A stretch of 64,000 nucleotides of DNA. Source: Cerioporus squamosus. Lineage: Eukaryota; Basidiomycota; Agaricomycetes; Polyporales; Polyporaceae. The stretch lies in assembly GCA_022592435.1 (NCBI GenBank), contig JABYQS010000009.1, forward strand, positions 372,001-436,000, written 5' to 3'. A program made the position numbers and the translations under genes. Within the stretch, counting starts at the first letter, position 1; each line of letters starts with the position of its first letter. Positions 23,527-33,856 of the stretch are shown here, piece after piece. Below the pieces are notes generated by a model, which had not been told where the DNA came from, did not search any database, and saw only the letters and a list, made by a program, of their open reading frames with translations.

Positions 23527-24161
23527 TCACCCGACACGGGACCCGCAACGGACGCATCGCTTCTCGGTGTCAGCACTAGAGCGAGGCAGGGAACGTGCAT
23601 GAGCAGGGTGAATCAAGAAGCGAACGGAGGGGCGACCTCACAAGAGACAGATGAGACCGCACGGGAAGCAAACGATGGCGGTGATGATGCCAGCGATGCC
23701 GTACTTGGTCGTGACATCGTGGTTCCCCGCCGCGCACATTGCAAACACTGAGCAAAATCAAACATAACGTGAGTCTTACTCTTACAGAGCCGCGGCAGGA
23801 GACATAGACATAACAAGTATAAGACTCACGTTGTTGCTGGTACTGCTGACCTGCGGACATGTTCATCATGGGTGTCTGAGCGCCAGGAGGGTACGCTGAC
23901 GGACTACCGACGCCTCCTACACCCCCTACACCACCAACGCCCCCGATGGAGCCAACTCCCTGAGGCTGCGTGAAGTACGACTGCTGCTGCCCGTTAGGTG
24001 GTGCCCCCTGCGGGCTGGCATACTGCTGCTGCTGCCCTTGAGATGTTGTCCCCTGTGGACCGCCCAACTGCGGGTTGTATGAGGGATGTCCAGGGCGTGT
24101 ATGCCGCCTGCGGCTGGGGAGGGCCCATGTAGCTGGGTGGCGGGGCCTTCTCGTCAATCAT
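23527..24161 (-). CDS. Long (ancestral-type) BRI3-like membrane protein, one frame break
   Basis: Start at 24161 (MIDEKAPPPSYMGPPQPQ) with a PPSY motif that can bind WW domains of Nedd4/Rsp5-type ubiquitin ligases. A Gln/Pro/Gly-rich region follows with tandem GGV repeats near 23905-23950. Then come the shared core AMCAAGNHDVTTKYG, IITAIVCFPCGLICLL and the final exon ADTEKRCVRCGSRVG. This head-plus-core layout is that of animal BRI3, so it is likely the parent of the short copies. Around 24090 the N-terminal frame and the following frame differ by one base in a CCC run; removing one C would join AAYTP to GHPSYNPQ. This is either an error or a recent mutation. Confidence 0.65.
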
Positions 24162-25808
24162 GTTGTCGATAGTGGTAATGGGCGGGGGAGGGGTGTGTGA
24201 AGAAGGTGAGGGGTGAGGGTATAGGAGGTCGTGAGGGTATGCGGAAGAGACACTGGACAGGTACGGGGACGCGAACTCCTGATAGATGAGGGCGTGAACT
24301 CTAACCAGCATTCATTCTTGAGGGCTGGGTTTCCGGGAGGCAGTGCATCGTCATCCGAATGTCTTACTCCTGTCGGCTGCTGTCAATGTACAAGGCAGTA
24401 CTGAAGCAGGACGGCAACCCGTCGCTTACCTCGACCATCAACCTATTACTGGTGATTTTGACTCCATTTTGGACGCAAAGCCGTGCAAAGCAGCGCTGAA
24501 GCTCCCGAGGGTTTTCTGCATTGGGACGGCAAGGACTGGTTCATGGAGCTAAGAGCTCCCAGGCCTGTTAGCGAACGCTGCGATCTGCCCGGAGGAACAG
24601 CCGCACACCTGTCGCGAGGTCCGGGAGATTGTCAGCTGTCCTGCAGTTTGGGCGGGTCGAGCATACAATGATACATACACTGCATCGGTACTGCATTGTA
24701 GTCAGTGCGGCTCAACCGCACATGAATGGCGAGGAGGAAACCTGAACGTTTGGACAAGCCGAGGCACTCGAGATGGGCGGCGCATCATCGTGGCTATCTC
24801 GGTCATCTGCAAGGAGTAAGTAGTTCCCAGGGATACATGCCCGGACCGAGCGCCCCGGCGACCTCGTAGTATCCTTGGGCCTTGGCCATCGTTTCGCAGA
24901 GCTAACTTGGCACATCGCTATGATCGGCGCATACGCACAGGTCGCACCTACAAGAAGCGAGAATAACAGGGTAATCGAGATCCGTATGCCATACCGTATG
25001 TACGGAGGAGATGCCCAGCACACAAAGGAGTAACGTAGTATAACAATGACCCCGACCAGTCCAGAGACATTCCGATGTAACTATCCAAGCTCTAGACGGC
25101 GGCGAGAGAGAAGCTCGAAGCGAAGGCAGGTATCCCATTAGAAATAAGGATTAGAGATCCGGATGCCAGGGATGTCGGTGCAGGGCATAATGGACGGAAC
25201 ACGTGCGAGCAGCCAGACGTGGGTCTTCCGGACGATAACGACGAGGGGCGACAGGAGAAGGAGGACAACAGGGGTGGCGGGAGCGAGAAGGATGAACGAA
25301 CAATGGTGGACGCCAACGATGAGGACGCGTTGTGGCAAGGGTGGTAAAACAAGGTGAAAGGTGAATTATGCTATGGACACAGCCCAGTCGTGAAGATGAT
25401 GTGCAAGAGGCGATGGCTCCGATACGGTGGGCTAGATGGCGGAGAGGGCTGATAGGGATACAACAAGGGGTTGATGATGATGTCGCAATGGAGAGGAGGG
25501 AACGACGCGGAGCATGCGGATGGCAGGTGATTACGGCTTCCCTTCGTTCTGCAAGTAGGAAGGTGAGCGAGGAGTTGTTGCAGAGTCTGCGTACCCTACG
25601 CACAAAGTAATGTTACAATCCAACTTGATTTCGATAGCGTCGAGTAGGTGCTCCGTCGACGTCGATTACCACGCTTCGGCGTAGTGGTGTGCGTGCATCT
25701 GCGGGTACGCTCAGGACACGCCACTTATGGTTCAGGGAAACCGGAACATACCGGAGACAGAGAGCTTTTCTGGTCTGACTTGCTCGGCGAGATTGGTGAC
25801 TGCTGTGA
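24162..25808. other. Intergenic, no recognised gene
   Basis: The minus strand between 25090 and 25600 has several open frames, one with a hydrophobic run, but no consistent model. I see nothing I can name. Confidence 0.4.
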
Positions 25809-27569
25809 TCAAAGCTCTATCAGACATTCCTCAACATACGATCTGAGATGACGTACCCCGTGGGCCTCAGGATCGAGCTGGATAGTTCGCTGGGTGACCT
25901 TACCGACCATGAGGAAGGTGGGCATGGTCGTCGTCTCGGCGTCGGTGCCACGACCGCGGCTTACTCGTCGCGTGTTCAACCTGGGGACCAGGATCTGTCA
26001 GCTAAGCCGAGCACGCTACGGACAGTGCAATCAGACTCACGCAGCGAGGAAGGAGTTGGCGTAGACTAGTCATGAAATGAGCTCGGAATCAGCAGCTGCG
26101 AAGAAGACAGCGCCCACTAGATGCGTACCTTTGCTGAGCACAAAGTAGAAAGCCATGAAGATGAAGTTGTCTGGCATGAAGTTGTACTGATGGGGCGTGA
26201 TATCAGCATGGATCGAATAGAGTTGTGAGGTGGTGTCTCACCAAGAGGAGCGTCGTGAAACTGATCACACTGTAAATACGCGTTCTGGGTCAGCACTGCA
26301 CGGCTCCAAGATCTACGGTGACATACCTTGTCAACCCTCCTGTGCTGATGGCATAGATGATCAACGAATTCACAACTGAATCATCCCTATACCGAAGATA
26401 ATCAGTATTCTATACGACGTCATGGGCTAGTGACTGGTGTACCCACTTGCGATGCCCTGTGCGAAGATCGCGGAGGAAGAAGGAGAGTGCAGCAGCGATG
26501 ACTACATCCGTTGCCATTCCGATGGCCAGCGAAAGTGTGCCAACCGTCTTCATGCTGCCGATGTTGGCCAGGCTATCTAACTGGAAGCTGCGAATGGTTG
26601 AGTACAGAATGATGACGAGCCCTATAGATACGTACGCTCGCACAGTATATACGCAAGCGACCCCGAGCTCGCCGAAGGTGAGCAAGAACTACGGTCCGAT
26701 GAGCACTAGGCAAAGGAGGGGAGCGACAGTGTCGTACTCACGATTAGACCCGTCACTGGGATGTTGTGCTTGCTGACTGGAGGTCGCCGCTCAATGATGG
26801 TCAATGTGGGGATTCAATCTGGGGTACCTACATCTCCATACACGGACTGCGTAGTTACTGGACTCATATGAGCAACAGTAGCGAATGTGGAAGCGACATA
26901 GTACTCACAGTTTGACGATTGTCCCGGTCACGACCTATGCCGAATGACATCATGAGCACACCCAACAAGACTCCTTAGCACCTTGCACACTTACGCCGAC
27001 CGTGATTTGGAGCTGCAGGGACGTTGTTTAACGCGTAAGTATGGAGTACGAACATGTAGCACTCACGATGAGCGACCATACTGGTGGAGCCAGGAGGATT
27101 GTTACTATGCCCCAGTTGCTACGAGAGGATGAGCATGCGCCTTAGTAGAAAGACCCCTCGCACACGCACCTGACGAGATACGTATACACAGCATGTGCGA
27201 TGAGACATTGGTCCCCTACTTCCAGCAACCTGAGGGGAGCCTCATATCAATACACCGCGTAGATAGAACGGCGGGATAAGGCACACCATAGGAACGCCAC
27301 CTAGAGGTCGAACGAGTTATGATCAGCAAACACCGAGTAAAAGTAGGCGATTTAGACGCACGAGGAACTTGTAGAAGGGCTTGTCGAGCGGGTAACGTTT
27401 GAAGTACGAGTAAGCCTGCGTGCTGAGGATTCCCAAGCACCTGTATTCATTTCGCGTAACAGTAAGCTATCGCCCCAGAGACGGGATTCCCAAATCCCTG
27501 GAAGACATACAAGCTGGAGGCCGCGAAGCCGATGAAAGCGGCGCCAAAGGTGTTGTCCGTGTTTGACAT
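25809..27569 (-). CDS. Multi-pass membrane protein of the basidiomycete DUF6534 type
   Basis: Start at 27569 (MSNTDNTFGAAFIGFAASSL), then LCLGILSTQAYSYFKRYPLD, LEVGDQCLIAHAVYTYLVSN, a PPVWSLI segment, FGELGVACVYTVRAYV and MATDVVIAAALSFFLRDLRT. The next segment, ISTGGLTSVISFTTLLLYN, is followed by MPDNFIFMAFYFVLSKYAN and a short polar tail ending at 25809. This order of about seven membrane helices is the hallmark of the large DUF6534 family of unknown function. It has about ten small exons, including one of 18 nt (27013-26996) and one of 26 nt. The junction from the 26-nt exon to the exon near 26840 does not keep frame in my model, so either an exon edge is wrong or there is a one-base lesion. 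Confidence 0.72.
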
Positions 27570-28308
27570 GATCCAGGCCCCAGGCAGGACGCGACTCGGA
27601 AAGCAGACCGAGGGAACAAGAGCAAGGGGTTTAAAGAGCGTGTGGGCTCAACTGCTGCGAGCTGAGGGCTATGGAGAGGTGGCAGCCTTAGGAACAGGGT
27701 GACGGAGGAGGAAAAGAGGTCTGGGTGGATGGAGCGCTGGTGTGCATGTGGGCTCCGGCGATGGCCCGGGTCTACTCGCAAACATAAACATAAGTCAGGC
27801 GTCCTGCGATCCATCGGGCAGAGGGACGCAGCGCGACAGCCAGCGACTCGTCTGCAGGCTCATGCATTTCTCCGGCCTTGCTGCCCCATCCGGCAGGTCA
27901 TCCAAGCATGACGAGATATCGATCTCGCAAGAACAAACCCCCATAATAGACTGCGATGCTTCCTGTTCTCACCGCGCCCACGCTCACCGGTCTTCAGTTG
28001 CCCATGTCCACAGAAAATCTTCCGCAGTGGTCAGCGGCACCGCAGAAACGCCTCAAGGTTCCGGGCAGCATGTGCAGCGGAAGTTTACTCACCTGCGCCC
28101 GCCGACACTCGCCTGCATCGCACGTCCCGACGAAGATTTTGATACCCAAATCGAACCAAGCTTCTCAAAAAAAGCTTCTCGCCCTTGAACTCCTCCGGCA
28201 ATTCATCCCCCGGACTCTCTCCTCCCTCCCATCACCCCGCACTAAATGAACCCCCTGATCATTTGCCGAATGTCTTGATGGCCTAAAGTTGTGTCGAGTG
28301 TCGCATCC
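27570..28308. other. Intergenic, no recognised gene
   Basis: Upstream of the DUF6534 gene and downstream of the YEATS gene. Short open frames only. Confidence 0.4.
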
Positions 28309-31300
28309 TTAGCTCCGTCGTTCAGACGACTCCCGCTCCCCGAGCCGTGCGGCGGACAACAGCAGCGCCGCGGCGGAGACGTCTGTCTGCGCGTGACGTA
28401 CGAGTCCTCGAACCACATGGCCCGGCGTGAGTAGACGTTGTGGCGCCGCAGTTGGATCACGACTTTCTCGGTGGCGGTGGCGTCCGCTCGCGACCGAGCG
28501 GAGCGCGGCTTCGTCTTGGCGCAGGCTGTCGACGCCGCGCGCGATGAGCTGACGCACTACCACCTTCACTACATTCGCGAGCAGCGCGGACGGCCCAAGA
28601 TGCTCGATAACGGATGCGCGAGGTTGCTGTAGTTCCAGAAGGCCCGTAGTCAAGGAAGGGAAAGATAACGCTGATGAGGGCGACGACGCGTTCCGCTCTG
28701 GACGAGGACTCCGCGCCCGGTCGGGAGCCGTGTGCGAGTGGCGGTCGTGTGCTTGGCGCTTGGACTGGACAACGGGTAGACCGGTCATCCGCAGTATTGC
28801 GATGGTGAGCTTCGGGTCCGCAATTGCCACCAAATCCTCGGGATGGAAGCACGATGCCGAAGGATCTTCTGCTGGACAGATTGAGGGAAGACGCGGACGT
28901 GGCGCGACGATCGCGGAGCAGAATCCGTACGGCAGCGGACTCCGTCTGTCACCGTCTGTACCTGAATGGAGCAGGGCGTCGACATCGACGAGAGGTGGTC
29001 GTGTACTTGCATCGTCTCCCTCACGGAACGAGGTGCACAAGCCCAGCACAGTATCGTGTGCGGGCGCCCGTGTCGTCAGGGATGGCTTGATATCCACATC
29101 GTCTCCTTGCGCTGTCGGGTGTTGTGCACGTTGAAGACCACATGCACGACAGTAATCCTTCCCGCGCGGATCGCTCGACCGCTGGCGTTTGCGCGAAGAT
29201 CTGGATTGCATCCGTGACCGGGCTGTGCGAGCATCATCCGGTCGTAGGAAGTGACCTTCATCCTCAAGCCAGCGGAAAACGTCTACGGTGGTCAATGGTC
29301 GAAGTTCGGCGTCGGAGGATTGAGATACCAGGTTGTTGTATGCTTCTCGCAGTGCCCGTGCTCGACCCATCTGCACGCAGGGTCATCAGTCATAGCATGT
29401 GGAATTGATACATTGCACGGCTAACCTCAATGGCTTTACGTCTACCGTAATGCATGTTGCGGAGAGCGGCGGGAGTCGAGACCAACGTGTATGGCAGACG
29501 TGTTGTGAACCGACCCTTGACATCTAGTACGATTGGATTGGTCAGAAGCCTGTCTAGGCGCCATGGAGAAACCCATGCACCTTTCATGGTCATGGGGAAT
29601 TGCGGTAGCAATGATCTAAGCTTGACAGCGTAGGCTACAGATCGTACAGGTAGGTCAGCCGCGGAGCAGTTCCGGCCAAATTGCACCCACCTGGCTCGGG
29701 TTCTTCCTCTTCTTGCTCTCCAGGCACTGCCGCGTGCACATCTGGAGCACTAGCAAGGAGCTCGTCGTCCCAGGAGGGCGTCTTGAAATCTTCGCGGACC
29801 GGAAGCAGGTCCGTATTGCGGTCAAGCTCGACATCGAGCACCTGCTCTTCTCCCTGAACGGCGCTCGAGTAGTGCATCGGGTCTAGCTGTCATGCATCTG
29901 ATAAGTCAACGCTGCCTTCATGAGCATTGGAACCTATGGGAACTCTACCCACCTCCACCCAATGTTCAATCTCTGTTGGGGGATTCATTGATCCAGACCA
30001 CGTCAACGTCATCCGAGCAAGGAATGGACGGTCCGTTGTGCTCGTTATAACGAAAGGCGGTTCGGAGATGGTGATGGGCTGGACGAGAGTGGATGGGGGA
30101 GAATCCGTCGCAGAAGCGACAGTCAGCTTGCTGAGGACGGAAGAGATGGGTACCGACTGTGCCTGATGTCAGCGATGTACAGCATGTGCAACTTGCACAC
30201 GTACGTATGAGGGAGAGGTGACTGCGAGCCGCCACCGATGCGAATGTGTTGGCCAATCAGGATGTCGTCGATCTGTAGTCGTGCAATGTGAGAGGAAAGG
30301 ACGCAATAGTGGGGCCAACACATACTGGGCGGGATGTACAAACTGTAGTCCGCTACCTGTATGCGCACCGCGATGTGGAACCGCGTCCCAGATAGCATGT
30401 GCAGCCTGGAAGGCTCGTCCTTGATCGGTTCGTCGTCTGGTCTCTCGTCACGTTTCTCCGCGTTGTCCGTGATGTTAGTAGGCAACTCCGCCAGAGGGAC
30501 GACTTCGTCCAACTCCTTGGGAGCAATGTTCCGATGGGTGTACGGCTTCCGCCACATACGCCAGGATTGCAAGCCGGAGCTGCCAGAGGTGCCTTCGATA
30601 TCTACGAGGTCTTCATCATTCGCATGGAGGTTGATCCGCCGCTGTTTCGGGGCCCTTCCAAGGAAAGGAGCGAGTGCCGGTGTGTCGATATGATACCCAA
30701 GCGTACGAGAGACATGCGAGCTCTGCTGGGTCGCTGGCGGTGGCGTCGATGGCGTCGGAGACTTCGAAGGTACTGCTTCTGACGGAGGAGAGAGCGGCGC
30801 ATCTGATGTCTCCAACTTCACGGGAGGTGGCACAGGTTGCGTGTTCGGAGGCTCAGGGAGCTTAACACTCTCTCCGGCACCTACGGCAATCTCGAACAAC
30901 CGCCTGAGGCTGGGTATACTGATACCGGCGAGTTCGATGCCGTTCGCCACCACGAAGTCGCGCTCTGTCTCTGGCACCAGCACGGCACAGCTCTGCACGC
31001 ACTCGTCATGGCTCCCAAACTCCAGCTGGTGCCGCAACCGACAGTGGTTCAGCAGTCCCTGTAGGTTTGAGAAGTCCGACCGCGAACACACTGAGCAAGC
31101 AAGTTTCGCCACCTCGGGTGGGTTGGTCGTGGTATTACGCAAGAAGAGGAGTCGCTTGGGCGGGGCGGGCGGGGCGCGGGCGAGGCCACGTGTACGAGTT
31201 GACCGACCACTGGTTCGGGAGGGAAGGGGGTCTGGTTGAGGTACGATAGGAGAGGGGATACTCGCTGACAGAGGTACGGGTGGAGGGGCGAGTCGAGACT

Positions 31301-31685
31301 CTCTGTTGAACATGAGGGCGCACGGGTCTTCTATGGCATCCAAAGCGTCCAACGAAGCCTCCCGAAAGTTACCGCTGCCTGCGAGAAACATCGATACGGA
31401 TTAAGGATAGCAACATCTTGAGACGCACCAGCCATACCAGCAGCTCCGAGCGACTGCTGCAGGAGTGATGCCCATGTCAAGCGAGATTGGACGGTTTCTG
31501 CTATCCTTTGCCGTATTCCTATCTCCAAGTCAATCTCTTCGAGTGCCAACTGCTGCAGAGTAGGTGTATAAGGATCTACAACACCGTTTAGATGCCTATT
31601 CTGTGCACTTAGACTGACTACACATACCAGATAGCCTGCGCCTTTTCGTCGGTCTGCATCCGTCCCTAAGGTTCTCGTCGTACAT
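28309..31685 (-). CDS. YEATS2/Ahc1-like chromatin protein with degenerate YEATS domain
   Basis: The start at 31685 (MYDENLRDG) is followed by a basic PTKRRRLS that can be a nuclear signal. A helical EEIDLEIGIRQRIAE segment comes next, then a C2H2 zinc finger of the Ahc1 type (C-x2-C-x13-H-x4-H, CSVC to RLRH, near 31090). After a Pro-rich linker the YEATS domain begins: ADYSLYIPPNRR, THSHRWRLAV, EPPFVITSTTDRPF, ARMTLTW, then EQVLDVELDRNT. The phase-1 splice at about 30335/30281 is what brings IPPN and HRW together. The C-terminal part matches the YEATS2 layout: KAIEMGRARALREAYNN, DVFRWLEDEGHFLRPDDA and a YCRACG ribbon. In animals YEATS2 is a subunit of the ATAC acetyltransferase, and Ahc1 is a subunit of the yeast ADA complex. 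The residues that bind acyl-lysine seem lost. The end at 28309 assumes the long last exon is not spliced. Confidence 0.75.
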
Positions 31686-32004
31686 GGTCCATGTGCAACA
31701 AAAACATAAGTTTTGTCGGGCGGGAGTGAGGGAAGAAAGGATGATGCATTGCGTTAACGTTCGAAGGTCCGAGTGATCCAGGAAGCGCCGTAAGAAATAC
31801 GGGCGTCTTTGAGTCCCCGTTATGTGACTAACGCGTTACGTAACGCATCTCCGACGCGTCCCGTCACGCCTGGCGCAACGGCGGTCCTCCTGCGGCCGCG
31901 ACTGGTCTCTTCGCTGTCTCTCTTCATCGTCTACCCCTCTCCGCCGCCTTGCCACCCCCTCGCCACCGCGAAACCACTGCCTCTGTTACGCCTGGATAAC
32001 CGCA
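31686..32004. promoter_or_regulatory. Divergent promoter between the YEATS gene and FEN1, with two MluI boxes
   Basis: 319 bp separate two head-to-head starts. ACGCGT occurs at 31831-31836 and 31854-31859, about 146-174 bp from each ATG, with a palindromic GTTACGTAAC next to the first box. MBF control of FEN1 at G1/S is expected from other fungi; joint control of the YEATS gene is inferred. Confidence 0.55.
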
Positions 32005-33654
32005 ATGGGTATCAAAGGCCTCACTGCCCTCCTAGCGGAACATGCGCCCAAAGCATTCCGGGTCAGGAGAGCCAGTATTGCAACTCAATGCATGCTAATC
32101 CTACATGACAACAGGAACATGAAATCAAGACGCTCTTTGGACGTAAAGTTGCCATCGACGCGTCAATGTCAATATACCAGTTCCTCATCGCAGTGCGTCA
32201 GAAGGATGGAGAGCTGTTAACGAACGACGCCGGAGAGACGACTAGGTGCGTTGCGCTTCGACCCTAGCCTGCATGCTAGGTGAATTTATATGTGCTTCAA
32301 GTCACTTGATGGGCTTCTTCTACCGTACGATACGGATGGTTGAGAATGGCATCAAGCCGGCGTACGTGTTCGATGGCAAGCCACCAGAGCTGAAGTCCGG
32401 CGTGGTCCGTACTATCTGACCCTTCTGCTATCTGCATACTCATCTCCCGGCTAGCTTTCAAAACGTTTTGAGAAGAGAGAAGAGGCGAAGGAGGAGGGCG
32501 AGGAGGCAAAGGAGACAGGTACGTTACCAACCACCTATATCCGGACTGGCCCCATGCAAACCTACAACCTACAGGTACTGCCGAGGACATGGACCGTTTC
32601 TCTCGTCGAACAGTCAAAGTCACGCGCGAACATAACGAGGAGTGCAGGAAGCTGCTAGGTCTGATGGGTATCCCCTTCGTCGTCGTGCGTCTCCCGTAAC
32701 TTCTGGCCTCCCAAATGAACGTCCTTCTGACCTACTACTCAGGCCCCATCGGAAGCCGAAGCCCAATGTGCTGAGCTCGCGCGCGGTGGCAAAGTTTACG
32801 CCGCCGGTTCAGAGGATATGGATACGCTCACGTTCGGGGCACCCATCCTCCTCCGACACCTCACCTTCTCCGAGGCACGCAAGACGCCCATTAGCGAGAT
32901 CAACCTCGAGAAGGCCTTGGAGGGCCTGGAGATGGATATGTCGCAATTCATTGACCTGTGTATCCTCCTGGGTTGCGACTACCTCGAGCCCATCAAGGGT
33001 ATTGGCCCGAAGACGGCACTGAAACTGATCAGGGAGCATGGAACACTTGCGGAGGTCTTGAAGCATTTGAAGGAGAAGTCAGTCCACCGTAATCTATGCT
33101 TTCACCATATCAATCTGACGCGCTCTGGCAGGGTTGCAGAGAAGGAAGAGGCCGCGGAGGAAGGCAAGAAGAAGAAGGGTGGAGTTCAAATTCCGGATGA
33201 GTGGCCTTATCAAGCCGCCAAGGAGTTATTCAACAAGCCGGACGTTACTCCAGCGAACGAGCTCGACCTCGAGTGGAAGAGCCCCGATATCGACGGTCTC
33301 GTAGACTTCCTTGTGAAGGAGAAGGGCTTCAAGTACGTCCAAAGCCACATATCATCGCCCATACTTGCTGACCCGTGACATAGTGAGGAGCGCGTCAGGA
33401 AAGGTGGAGAGAAGCTCGCCAAATTTCTCAACGCAAAGCAACAGGGCCGACTGGATGGCTTCTTCACGGCCACGGCGAAACCGAAGACGTCCCCGGCCAA
33501 GAAGGACAAGGCGGAAGAGAAGGGTAAAGGCAAGGGCAAGGGTACAAAGCGGAAGGTACGTGTGTATCCAGGTTTGCTGTAGTCCGCGCTTACCAGCCTC
33601 GCACAGGCGGACGACAAAAAGGATGCTGGGGGCAGTAAGAAGGCTAAGAAGTAG
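32005..33654 (+). CDS. fen1: Flap endonuclease 1 (FEN1/Rad27)
   Basis: Structure-specific 5' nuclease that removes flaps in Okazaki-fragment maturation and long-patch base-excision repair. The N-terminus [18 protein letters not shown] begins at the processed Gly2 that the family uses for catalysis. Metal-binding acidic residues appear in order: [28 protein letters not shown] and LGCDYLEP. A helix-hairpin-helix follows ([13 protein letters not shown]). The PCNA-binding PIP box QGRLDGFF lies near 33450, followed by a Lys-rich nuclear tail. About seven exons; the first ends at 32061 and the second starts at 32115, all GT-AG. Full length. It is tail-to-tail with nop12 (203 bp apart) and head-to-head with the YEATS gene. 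Confidence 0.96.
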
Positions 33655-33856
33655 TTGTCGTTTGTTCTCTCCTTGGTCGTCTTATTCTCGCATTGCTATC
33701 TATCGTGTGGTCGTCCATCTTGTCGTATACTCTATCGATTCGCATACCTCACTTGTTGTATCACTAGCACAATCCATAATCTCGGATATTCACATTCGAG
33801 CCGGAGTGCGTAACACAAGAGATTGTCCGCCCCAACAGGTGGACACACCGCGCACC

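Noticed and set aside
25151..25603. 150-residue minus-strand frame with hydrophobic stretch
   Set aside because: Arg/Pro/Ser-rich random composition; no resemblance to the neighbouring DUF6534 gene that could be aligned.
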